Shown here piece by piece: positions 12,640 to 23,302 of a DNA stretch of 64,000 nucleotides. The position numbers and the translations under genes were made by a program. The stretch covers positions 59,152,066 to 59,216,065 of the forward strand of contig NC_134400.1 in assembly GCF_050003625.1 (NCBI RefSeq), read 5' to 3'. The notes below the pieces were generated by a model. That model had not been told where the DNA came from, searched no databases, and was given only the letters and a program-made list of their open reading frames with translations. The first letter of the stretch is position 1. Each line of letters begins with the position of its first letter. The DNA comes from Haematobia irritans (taxonomy: Eukaryota > Arthropoda > Insecta > Diptera > Muscidae).

Positions 12640-13020
12640 AGAGTTTATAAAGTGTCCGTTACGCTATCGCTAGACACTCTTGTTTTGTTAGATCAGTTTA
12701 TAATGCAGTATGTTAACATCTTACATCATATTTTGAAAAACGTTAAAAAACCTTCATTTTGCCTATAGCGAAAAGGTAACTTAGTTTTATATGTATTTTC
12801 ATTTGGTAACACTGGAAGGTGACTTTGGTTTTGCAATTTATTATGTTACTTTTATTTATTTGTTGTTCTGTTGCTTACGTTAACTGGTGCAAATACAGCA
12901 CACGTGCAATACGTATTAATGTCATCCAGCAAAAAGAGCGTCTATAGCTCAGTATGTAGCGCATTAGAATGAAAGCCCTGAAGTCCGGGTTCAAATTCTA
13001 TTGCACCCTGAAACTACATA
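12640..13020 (+). repeat. Dispersed unit U, copy 4 (partial)
   Basis: It has the GATCAGTTTATAATGC, AGCGAAAAGGTAACTTAG and TTGGTAACACTGG landmarks followed by a tRNA-like core, in the same order as copies 1 and 2. Similarity stops soon after the core, so this copy is truncated or only the upstream half is alignable by eye. Confidence 0.6.
12937..13009 (+). other. tRNA-like core of unit U, copy 4 (Phe-like)
   Basis: Box A (TAGCTCAGTATG) and a slightly decayed box B (GGGTTCAAATTC, 12988-12999) are present. The anticodon-loop region reads ATGAAAG and the D arm through anticodon arm resembles insect tRNA-Phe (GAA), which hints at the source of the core. This is a guess from memory of tRNA-Phe. 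The acceptor stem does not form. Confidence 0.5.
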
Positions 13021-14033
<1,013 letters not shown>

Positions 14034-14310
14034 CAAGATCTAATTAAATCAGATTAGAGATTTGACCCAATCTAATACCTTTGAAATTTGGTCTGATCAT
14101 ATATTACCATTTTTCGGATTTTACCAGATCTGTCTAGATATACTACCATATCTAATCAGATATTGCACCACATCTAAAACTATCTAGTAAGATCCACCAA
14201 TTTTTACACGGTATGATCTATTTATATATACAACCACATCTGATCAGATATAATTATATATATTCATTGATATTATTAGATATGATTGGATCTTACAATT
14301 TTTACATGGG
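14034..14310. repeat. AGATCTGATCAGATA-type repeat
   Basis: Short phrases such as CATATCTAATCAGATAT, GATCTGTCTAGATA and CATCTGATCAGATAT recur in both orientations with no coding potential. Possibly a small MITE next to the microsatellite; ends not defined. Confidence 0.4.
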
Positions 14311-14689
14311 AAATTACAATTCATGTCCTAGTATCAAGTACGGAAAACCTAAATTTTAAAATTCATTTTCAATGTATCATTAGTGTAATCATCATCACTC
14401 CTTTGTCTCGGAATTAATACCAGAACAATGTAAGTAAAAAATCTTTGGAACTGCAAGCAAAAAAATAATTCATTCCTCCCAAACGAAGTTTTAGACAAAC
14501 AATGTTAGTTTCTCATTTGCTGTTTGCTTTAAGGAAGTTTTTTGGAAGAAAAGTATATGCTTTTTGTGGTAAACGTTTATTTTTTCAGGTTTCATAAAGA
14601 CTAACTCAAAAAAAAAAAACAATCTTTTCTGCTTAATTGCATATTCGTTTTTATAAATTTTTCCTTTTGCCTGCACGCTCACAAAAAAT

Positions 14690-15010
14690 CGCTTCTGTAA
14701 CATATACTCCCAAACATATTTTGCTTCAAGCATATATATTTTTGGGTATTGCCCAAACATTTATATGTTTGATCTCTTCCAATATATAACATGTTTGAAA
14801 GCATATTGGTCTAAACAATATATGTTTGGGTAGTCTAAGTTCCAAACATTTTGTATTTTTGCATCCAAATTCAATAATGTTGTCTTCCAAAAAACAATAT
14901 GTTATTATGTGAACATATAATATGTTTGGAAGCATTTTGCACCCAAAATTTTTATATGCTTAAAAAAAATTCTCCCGAACAATATTGTGCTCAAAATTTT
15001 ATTTGTTTTG
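14690..15010. repeat. CATATGTTTGG-rich repeat, block 1
   Basis: Dense forms of CATATGTTTGG / CCAAACATAT in both orientations (for example 14710-14940). The same motif returns at 15385-15625. The two ORFs across it have no recognisable domain. The class is not known. Confidence 0.5.
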
Positions 15011-15232
15011 AAAATAATATATTTTATTATGAAACTAAACAGGTAATATAGGTGCTAACAACATAGGTTTTCGACCTGAATGCTCAACATTTTGTTTCTG
15101 CCCAATTGTATATTCCCCCACCTCTTTCTCACTTCCACGAGATTTTTTAGTTCTTAGCACCTTTTTCTGTAATACAAACATTGTAGAAGAAATTATTCAA
15201 TTGTATGATTTTTTTATTTTAATTTTACCTTT

Positions 15233-15306
15233 TGCCGGACGGGGATTCGAACAGCGGACCACACAGTTTGTAAGGATCAAAGAAGTAGCTGATCAATTGC
15301 CCAAGG
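15233..15306 (-). other. tRNA-like sequence
   Basis: On the minus strand, box B is GTTCGAATCC (complement of 15243-15252), with a weak box A some 40 bases upstream. It lies between two CATATGTTTGG-rich blocks. Probably a decayed tRNA-derived head. Confidence 0.4.
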
Positions 15307-15384
15307 AAAAATAAAATGTTAATTTTGTAATAACAAGCAACAACCACCAACTTAATTCAATATCGCTCCCTGTTAAATAGCGCT

Positions 15385-15625
15385 CCAAGCTACTAAACAC
15401 ATATATGTTTATAGGCTATTTCTAAATTAATATATGTTTGCATCCAAGCATATTATATTTACAAACATTTTATGTCCCAAACATAATATGTTCTAACATA
15501 TTAACATATATGTCCCAAACATGTTATGCTAGTTTATGAACATTATATGCTTGCACTCAAAAATATTGTGTTTAAAAATTTGTGCTCCAAACATATAATG
15601 TTTATAGCCAAACATATGAAAAACA
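15385..15625. repeat. CATATGTTTGG-rich repeat, block 2
   Basis: Same motif as block 1, again in both orientations (TATATGTTTGCATCCAAGC, CCCAAACATAATATG). No coding potential. Confidence 0.5.
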
Positions 15626-15639
15626 GTCTTTTTCATCCG

Positions 15640-15711
15640 TGTGGACGGAGAATCGAACCGAGGACCATGCAATTTGTAAGCCAGCACACTATCCACTGAG
15701 CTATGAAGCTG
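15640..15711 (-). other. tRNA-like sequence
   Basis: On the minus strand, box A is TAGCTCAGTGG (around 15692-15702) and box B is GGTTCGATTC (complement of 15650-15659). Box spacing is tRNA-like, but neither the T stem nor the acceptor stem pairs well, so it is a tRNA-derived sequence or pseudogene. Confidence 0.5.
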
Positions 15712-15820
15712 TTATTGTCATCAATAGACAATTATCCATAACTTATATTTATATAGCATAGTTTGCGGCGCCCACGAGCCGATTAAACAAACTTTATTTA
15801 ACAGAAACATACATTTAGTT

Positions 15821-15905
15821 GGGCACCGAGGAGCAGTGGATGCTACGTCCGCCTGGCATGCCAAAGGTCGTGGGTACGATCCCTGCTTCGACCGAACACC
15901 AAAAA
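15821..15905 (+). other. tRNA-derived SINE head (likely)
   Basis: It has a tRNA-like box A region (GAGCAGTGGATG) and box B (GGTACGATCC, 15873-15882), then TGCTTCGACCGAACACCAAAAAG and a T-rich run. From general knowledge of fly genomes, GCTTCGACCGAACACC after a tRNA head is a SINE feature. The body belonging to that SINE type appears separately at 48163-48345. This link is inference. Confidence 0.5.
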
Positions 15906-15920
15906 GTTTTTTTGTTTTTT

Positions 15921-17235
15921 TTTTTATATTCCAGATATTGCAAAAAAAAAGTCAACATTATATACTACTATATTAAATTTTCACCATGAACTGTAAAATG
16001 TGTCTTATTACAGACTTAAAGTCAGAAAAGAACTGTGCTTTATATAAACGAAATGGACTGTGCTGTTGGTTCAAAAACATTTTGTTATTGAAAAAAATAA
16101 AAATTTTGTAACAAACGATTTTTTTTTTGGTGATAAAAGTTTAAAGGTTTCAAAGGAATTTAAAAAACTCTAACAAAAGAAACACGTTTTCGGTATATGT
16201 TTTCCAAACGTTTTTTTTTTCTTTGCGTGTGGATAAGTAGTTTTTACAGTGTAATAAGAAAGTAGCGTTGTGGCGGTTGTATAATATTTATTTCATGTCA
16301 AGTACTACCTTAATATTAACTACCCTTAAAACTCCCCAAAAAAGAGCGCGTGCGCTGTCATCACTCACCACCGCATAGATACAAGTTAATCTGAAATGTA
16401 CTTATCTTATTTTATCATTCAAAGAAGCACAAGAGCGAAATGTTTAAGGAATTTTAAAGAAAGTAATAAAACTTCTAAAATTTGTTTTTTAGAAAAAAGT
16501 TAAATTTTAGGAATTTTATGTAAACAGTTATATTAACTCATAACCCTTGGACTACCGAATCGGTAGTACCGATGTTCACTACGTAGGACATTTGAATTTC
16601 AATGACGCCAAACTCTAACTCCCCACATAGGTTTGATTTACTTCTCAGTGTTATTTTAAAGTAGATGCTGTAATCTAATCCGTTACATGTAACACTCGTC
16701 CACCTACTGACAGATGATTTTGTTCGTTTAATATCTTTATCGTTTAATAGTTAGCGTGGTTTCAATGAACTGTTGGCGAAACCAATATTTCTGTACCATG
16801 TTTGTCGAAGCCATATTATTTTCTCGGAAATTGCACTCAAAAAAGGGGGCGCTAATGCCTACTGAACTGAAATAAAGTTCATGAAGATTAGTTGATTTTA
16901 GTTAAAATTTGCGCAATGTTAGGAAATGCTCCTTTCTTGAATAACTTTTTGCTAACTTTAACGGCGTGAACTAAAAAAAGAAAAAAAGTTGTATACAAAT
17001 ATAGAGCACAATTTTACTCAAAAATAAAATAGTTCACATACGTATTCCTAAAATGGGAGAAGTATGCTTAAATTGTGTTTATAAGTCTCACAAATGAGTA
17101 AATTTTACTATTTTTAGTAAAAATTTTTTTCAACTTCGTAATTTTACCAGTCTTGAACTTCGTACGGCGCTAAAGACATTTTAAGAATTTTTTAAACCCA
17201 ATTTTTTCCTTCAACAAATAAAAGAAAGATAATTT
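15921..17235. other. No gene recognised
   Basis: AT-rich sequence without a plausible ORF. A small hairpin, CTACCGAATCGGTAG, sits at about 16551-16565. 16830-17190 holds GTTAGTTGATTTTAGTTAAAA-type sequence like that at 10185-10560, which may be a shared MITE family. Confidence 0.4.
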
Positions 17236-19427
17236 ATTATACCCTCCACCATAGGATGGGGGTATATTAACTTTGTCATTCCGTTTGTAACACATCGAAA
17301 TATTGCTCTAAGACCCCATAAAGTATATATATTCTGGGTCGTGGTGAAATTCTGAGTCGATCTAAGCATGTCCGTCCGTCCGTCCGTCTGTCCGTCTGTC
17401 CGTCCGTCCGGCTGTCCGTCCGTCTGTGGAAATCACGCTAACTTCCGAACGAAACGAGCTATCGACTTGAAACTTGGCACAAGTAGTTGTTATTGATGTA
17501 GGTCGGATGGTATTGAAAATGGGCCATATCGGACCACGTTTACGTATAGCCACCATATAAACCGATCCCCAAATTTGGCTTGGGAGCCTCCCGGAGCAGC
17601 AAAATTCATCCGATCCGGTTGAAATTTGGTACGTGGTCTTAGTATACGGTCTCTAACAACCATGCAAAAATTGGTCCATATCGGTCCATAAATATATATA
17701 GCCCCCATATAAACCGATCCCCAGATTTGACCTCCGGAGACTTTTGGAGGGGCAAAATTCATCCGATCCGGCTGAAATTTGGTACCTGATGTTAGTATAC
17801 GGCCTCTAACAACCATGCAATAATTGGTCCATATCGGTCCATAATTATATATAGCTCCCATATAAACCGATCCCCAGATTTGACCACCGGAGCCTCTTGG
17901 AGGAGCAAAATTCATCCGATCCGGTTGAAATTTAGTACGTGGTCTTAGTATACGGTTTTTAACAACCATGCAAAAATTGGTCCATATCGGTCCATAATTA
18001 TATATAGCCCCCATATAAATCGATCCCCAGATTTGACCTCCGGAGCCTCTTGGAGGGGCAAAATTCATCCGATCCGGTTGAAATTTGGTACCTGATGTTA
18101 GTTTACGGCCTCTAATAACCATGCAAAAATTGGTCCATATCGGTCCATAATTATATATAGCCCCCATATAAACCGATCCCCAGATTTGACCTCCGGAGCC
18201 TCTTGGAAGAGCAAAATTCATCCGATCCAGTTGAAATTTGGTACATGGTGTTAGTATATGGTCTCTAACAACCATGCAAAAATTGGTCATTTCGGTCCAT
18301 AATTATATATAGTTCCCATATAAACCGTCCCCAGATTTGACGTCCGGAACCTCTTGGAGGAGCAAAAGTCATCCGATACGGTTGAAATTTGGTACATTTT
18401 GTCAATATATGGCCTCTAACAGCCATGTAAAAATTGGTCCATATCGGTCTTTAGTTATATATAGCCGATGACTTATTACACAAAAATTGGTCCATATCGC
18501 CAAAAACAATCTACCAAAACTTTATTTCCATAGAAAATTTTGTCAAATTTTATTACTATAGAAAGTTTTGTCAAAATTTCATTTCTATAGAAAGTTTTGT
18601 CAAAAGTTTATTTCTATACAAATGTTTGTCAAAATTTTATTTCCATAGAAAATTTTGTCAAAATTTTATTTCTATAGAAAATTTTGTAATCTACCAAAAC
18701 TTTATTTCCATAGAAAATTTTGTCAAATTTTATTACTATAGAAAGTTTTGTTAAAATTTCATTTCTATAGAAAGTTTTATCAAAAGTTTATTTCTATAGA
18801 AATGTTTGTCAAAATTTTATTTCTATAGAAAATTTTGTAAAAAATTTATTTCTGTAGAAAATTTTGTCAACATTTTATTTCTATACAAAATTTTGTCAAA
18901 ATTTCATTTCTATACAAAATTTTGTCAACATTTTATTTTTATAGAAATTTTTGTCAAAATTGTATTGCTATAGAAAATTTTGTCAACATTTTACTTCCAT
19001 AGAAAATTTTGTCAACATTTTATTTCTATAGAAAATTTTGTCAAGTTTTTATTTCTATAGAAAATTTTGTCAAATTTTTATTTCTATAGAAAATTTTGTC
19101 AAAATTTTATTTCTATAGAAAATTTTGTCAAGGTTTCATTTCTATAGAAAATTTTGTCAAAATTTTATTTCTATAGAAAATTTTGTCAAACTAGATTATA
19201 TACGTATTTAATCGGCCTTTTTTTGTTTAATATATACCCAGTATGGGCTAACTTACAATTTAGAAGACAGTGTTAAAAAGTTTTACGATACCTTGCCATC
19301 GGCAAGTGTTATCGCAGCCCAAGTAATTCGATTGTGGATGACAGCCTTTAGTAGAAGTTCCTACGCAATCCATGGTGGAGGGTACATAAGATTCGGCCTG
19401 GCCGAACTTACGGCCGTATATACTTGT
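17236..19427 (+). mobile_element. DINE-1/Helentron-like element, family F1, copy C (full length)
   Basis: The most complete F1 copy. The 5' palindrome TATACCC...GGGTATA is followed by a leader, a long GTCY microsatellite (17369-17428, GTCCGTCCGTCTGTCC type) and five to six central repeats of about 153 bp (17550-18480). A 29-bp array follows at 18510-19195, then a unique 3' segment with AATCCATGGTGGAGGGTAC. The end is a GGCCTGGCC hairpin and ATATACTTGT, followed by Ts. The 266-aa minus-strand ORF (17490-18290) arises because 153 bp is a multiple of three; it is not treated as a gene. Confidence 0.75.
18510..19195. repeat. 29-bp tandem minisatellite inside F1 copy C
   Basis: Well-preserved units of 29 bp built from TTTCTATAGAAAATTTTGTC plus AAAATTTTA. 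About 23 units fit the span. The block 18508-18690 is itself repeated at 18690-18850. This is the best copy of the motif that, decayed, fills much of 1-13000. Confidence 0.85.
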
Positions 19428-19477
19428 TTTTAATAAATTTTCTTCAATTTAAAAAAAAAGTATTAACTTATTTATAA

Positions 19478-19723
19478 CATGTTGCAATTAGAAAACTATG
19501 TTAGTTGAATTTTTCTAAAATAAACCTACATTTTCTGTCATGGTAAGGTCGCTTTTTTCTGGGTGTGTGTATCTGATTTCGGCAAGCATGTTATATTAGA
19601 CGAGAAAGCAACATTTTTGTAAAACCCTGTTACATGGTCACAATCCAAAATTAACCTTGTGTTCTTGAAACATCTTTGAGCTGCTCATAGTCCTTCTCTG
19701 CATGTATTTCATGTGAACCGTAA
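19478..19723 (+). repeat. Repeat shared with 21888-22117
   Basis: About 245 bp, from AGAAAACTATGTTAGTTG to CATGTGAACCGTAA, recur at 21888-22117 with few changes and one short deletion. Here the repeat is followed by a MITE insertion; the second copy is the empty site. Confidence 0.75.
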
Positions 19724-20470
19724 CCCTGCCAACAATTTTTGAATTTGGGGGCGCTTCTGAGAATCCCCACTACGTCGAAAACAGTCGTATACGCTATCCA
19801 AAACTCCTCGGAAAAGCGCCGTCACTATTGAGAAGTTGTACCACGCCAAGTTACTACAAAAAATATCGCATGAGTGCAATTATTAGGTGCCCTTCTGGAT
19901 ACATTTAGAAGGACGCCAATAAGAGCCCCTTCAAACAATCAGAGAAAGTGCATTTTAAGATAGTTGTAAAAGAATCATTGTGGTCAAGTAAAACACGATT
20001 GTTTAGATGTTTATTAATTTTATTAAACATTTATAGATTCTCATAAATATAACATTTATACGACTATCACACCACAGCTAACATATTTTTGTTTATTATT
20101 AAAAAGATTGATGTTGAGTTACAAGTTGCAAGTTACATGTTGTAGCGTCTATCAGCCAGTGCTTTTATTCCCAATGGAGGAAAAATATTTGAAAAAACTA
20201 TCACTTTATTCCATTTGGAAAGTAAAAATTTGTTCTCCAATATACCTCTCACAATTTTAAGCGAAATAACTATGTTTTTAGCACTTCATTATCGTTTTTA
20301 TTTAAATAAATTATAAGAAGCTAGTTGTGCTTGGTGTTTCGCAAAATATAAAATGGCTCTTGTAACAATAGTGATGGCAAAATACTATCACAGTTGGCGA
20401 TTATTGCAGTGTCACTTACGAGTCTGTGGTAGCGATGAGGATGAAATGGAACTTTGAAATGCTGGCAGGG
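19724..20470. mobile_element. MITE with CCCTGCCA inverted ends and TAA target duplication
   Basis: The ends are inverted repeats: CCCTGCCAACA at the left, and at the right the complement of CCCTGCCAGCA. TAA flanks both sides (19721-19723 and 20471-20473). The paralogous sequence at about 22104-22120 reads ACCGTAATTATT with a single TAA and no element, which is a direct empty-site proof of a 3-bp duplication. A TAA/TWA duplication suggests PIF/Harbinger, but the family is not certain. There is no coding capacity in 747 bp. Confidence 0.75.
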
Positions 20471-20561
20471 TAATTATTCGAAACCTGATTTATTAAAATT
20501 TTCTAAACGTGATTTATTAAGATTCTCAAATTTTTAATGCAACACTGCAAACAAACAAAAA

Positions 20562-20935
20562 AACAAAGAAAACAAAAGACAAAGAAAAGAGGAGAGCTAT
20601 GCCAGTGTGACGCAGTGTAGCCAGGTTGGCCCCCACACATTTTGGGTTTTTTTCACGTTTAGGGGGATTTTTAGGGGTAAAATTTATTTGGGGGAATTTT
20701 TGAGGTAAAAAACAAAGAAAACAAAAGACAAAGAAAAGAGGAGAGCTATGCCAGTGTGACGCAGTGTAGCCAGGTTGGCCCCCACACATTTTGGGTTTTA
20801 TTTTTCACGTTTAGGGGGATTTTTAGGGGTAAAATTTATTTGGGGGAATTTTTGAGGGTAAAACAATATCTTAGACCTGATATAGTGGAGCAATTCTCAA
20901 CCAAATTCGGAACAATTCTGGCATAAATTATGAGA
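20562..20935. repeat. Tandemly duplicated fragment related to the CAGTGTTGCCA transposon
   Basis: Two direct copies about 149 bp apart share ACAAAGAAAACAAAAGACAAAG, GTGACGCAGTGTAGCCAGG and TTAGGGGGATTTTTAGGGG. The G-rich part and the following GTGGAGCAATTCTCAAC closely match the left half of the hAT-type element at 47870-48611, so this is a decayed, duplicated fragment of that family. The 87-aa minus ORF is a translation of it. Confidence 0.65.
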
Positions 20936-20938
20936 AAA

Positions 20939-21174
20939 CAAGTAAGTAAAGTCTAAAGTCGGGCGAAGCCGACTATATTATACCCTTCATCACTATGTAG
21001 ACAAACATTTGTGTTACCATCTCAACTACTTCAAATTTGCTGGGAGCTATATAAAGGTTTGCATTTCCAGATACAAATACTTTTAATGGAGACACTTTTT
21101 TGTACTTTTACAAAAACTCTAGAATTAAAATTTAAATCGGCTAACGCCCTGGGATGAAACCCAATATTAGTAAA
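20939..21174 (-). mobile_element. DINE-like family F3 fragment
   Basis: Read on the minus strand, the end is a hairpin, GTCGGCTTCGCCCGAC, then TTTACTTACTTGTTTT, the same design as F1 and F2. On the plus strand, GCCGACTATATTATACCC is followed by CTATGTAGACAAACATT and AGCTATATAAAGGTTTGC. F3 pieces also lie at 22146, 29408, 30601, 31490-31710 and 44528. It is cut by the F2 element at 21175. Confidence 0.6.
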
Positions 21175-21887
21175 AACAAGTATATTCAGCAGTAAGTTCG
21201 GCCGGGCCGAATCTTAAATACCCACCACCATGAATCAACTATTAGGGTTTCCTTTGAAATTTCAGGGGGTTTGAGAACAGATCAAGCAGAGCAGTTCAAC
21301 CAGTACACTTCCCGAAGATAAATTTAAAGATTTTAACTATAACGACTATATTAGATTCTGGAGTTATAAGAACCATTTTTGTTTGAGCTTTAGAGGAATC
21401 ATTAACATCTCTTGTAAGAATGCAAGGAAATTATAAAATAATGTCTTGATGTGAAATCTTAAATCTGTAAATTTTCACCGAGAAGTAAAATCTGGAAATT
21501 TTACATTGAGTTTCAAGCAATTTTCATGATCAGTGCGCATTCTATACCCTCAAGAAGTGAAATCGGTCTATATGGAGGCATTACCAAATGGACCGTTAAA
21601 AAGTTAATCCGATACAGGTTTTTGTGAGCCTAAAATACTAAAGTATTTACAATTTCAGGAAAATCGGATAAAAACTACGGTTTCTAGAAACCCAAGGAGT
21701 TAAATCGTGAGATCGTTCTTATGGGGGCTATACTAAAATTTGGACCCATAATCACTGTTTTCGGCAGACCTCTTTATGGCCCGAAAATACCTCTAGATTT
21801 CCAATTTCAGGCAAATTGGATAAAAACTACGATTTCAGCCCAAGACCCCAAATCGGGACGTCGGTTAATGTGGGGAACTTACCAAAT
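21175..21887 (-). mobile_element. DINE-like family F2, copy D (truncated)
   Basis: Minus-strand F2 copy with its 3' end at the left: AACAAGTATATTCAGCAGTAAG, a GGCCGGGCC hairpin and CCCACCACCATGAA. It runs into two or three central repeats and breaks at about 21887, where the 19478-type repeat begins. The GTCY 5' part is missing. The F3/F2 junction here also occurs at 44587, so the composite was probably duplicated. Confidence 0.65.
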
Positions 21888-22200
21888 TAGAAAACTATTT
21901 TAGTTGAATTTTTCTAAAATAAACCTACATTTTCTGTCATGATAGGGTCACTTTTTTCTGGATGTGTGTATCTGATTTCGGCAAGCATGTTATTTTAGAC
22001 AAGAAAGCAACATTTTTGTGAAAACCTGTTACATGGTCACAATCCAAAATTAAACATGTTTGAGCTGCTCATAGTCCTTCTCTGCATGTATATCATGTGA
22101 ACCGTAATTATTAAGATTCTCAAATTTGTAGTGCAACACTGTACACAATTATCAGAAAACAAGTAAGTAAAGTCTAAAGTCGGGCGGAGCCGACTATATT
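21888..22200 (+). repeat. Second copy of the 19478 repeat plus F3 end (empty site)
   Basis: It matches 19478-19723, then continues directly into sequence matching 20471-20550 and 20930-20995. It lacks the 747-bp MITE and the duplicated G-rich fragment found in the first copy. It ends in a truncated F3 hairpin end (AGTCGGGCGGAGCCGAC, 22178-22194). Confidence 0.7.
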
Positions 22201-22447
22201 TATTTTATTTATTTATTCCGTACCATATAAACATATGATAAACTAAATTCATATAAATTTCAATTATAAGTCTATATAGGCGTAGCAAAATTGCTGTCTG
22301 TCTGATTTGTTTATATATTGTACATTTGTTAGTATATCGTTTATATATATCTTGAAGAAAAATGTTTCCTTATTTTGTTCTAAATGTGGAATTCATTTAT
22401 AAGAAAATTCTATATTTTAAACATGATTCTAGATATCTATGTAACAC
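22201..22447. other. AT-rich linker, nothing recognised
   Basis: Starts with a TTTATTTTATTTATTTATT run, which could be the complement of a LINE poly-A tail, but no coding part is attached. The 66-aa ORF at 22384 has no domain. Confidence 0.35.
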
Positions 22448-23302
22448 CAACCGTCGAACTGAACGGACGTGTTTTTTTAATAGCGGATTATTTCATAGTA
22501 ATAAGTACCTATTATGAATTTCACGTGTGGTGGAAAATTAAACCACCATGCAGCGAAATTCAAAGTCATCCACTGGGATGCTAACTTAAGGACCCAGTGG
22601 ACGGGTGTCGACTGAAGTTATAAATTTGGGCAATGACCAAGAGTCAGGCCCAATTAGTCGACCTGTAGACGGGTCGACAGGTGGCGACACTTTGGCAAGT
22701 CGAACCTTTTCTAAGGTAATGACATCAAAAGGAGGTAATCCCTCACGAAAGACACTCAACGAACGCAGAAATGCTTTGTTTATCCTAAAGAAATTAGGAT
22801 CTGTCGACCCAAGCACGTTGCCGGCTAAGCAAAGCGATTCCTTAAAATGGGTTCAAGGAATTCTTGAAGCTGGCAAAAGGGAGAGATCACCGGATGAACT
22901 GCCATCCTCTAAATGGGATCAAAGATCGTTTGCCTCAGTTGCAAAAGACAGCCTTGTGATGGGTATCATTAATAAAGGAGCATTGGACGGTATGGTTCCA
23001 CAGCAAAAATGGGGGGAAATTGAGAACGCGAGAACCGAAACGAACAAGCCTCCGGTAGAGTTAGAAGAAGAAAAATCTTGTGGAGCCGAAAGAGACATAA
23101 AAACTGCAGACATTGACGAACATCGTATGCGGGAAGTTCCTACAGGCTCAAACCTCACCAAAGCTGAACCGCGGGTTGTTGCGAGAGTCACCGAGATCTA
23201 TGAAGAGGAAGCCCTTGATGACTCAATTAAAGCGGCTGATGTGACGGTGGTTGAAAATTTGGATGGTTCTACGGTTCCTCCAGATAATTCTTCACCATTG
23301 TA
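22448..23302 (+). pseudogene. LOA-type LINE copy 2: 5' UTR and deleted ORF1
   Basis: From CAACCGTCGAACTG onward this matches the 5' end of the intact LINE at 60664 (minus), so the copy keeps nearly the full 5' end. ORF1 reads through VINLGNDQESGPISRPVDG and then KQSDSLKWVQGILEAGKRER. It loses the whole middle (about residues 162-317 of the intact ORF1, the DUF4780-like region) between GEIENA and ETNKPPVE, in frame. Unlike the intact copy, it keeps the ORF1 tail past LTKAEPR, ending at 23303 and reading DDSIKAADVTVVENLDG. The initiating ATG context differs (the frame breaks shortly after ATGCAGCG at 22549), so the product is not expected to be made. Confidence 0.85.

Noticed and set aside
1059..13009. 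Four functional tRNA genes
   Set aside because: Boxes A and B are good, but acceptor stems do not pair in any copy and all lie in a dispersed repeat.
17490..18290. 266-aa minus ORF with repeated QIWGSVYMGAI units
   Set aside because: Follows from the 153-bp period of non-coding DINE central repeats; other F1 copies break the frame.
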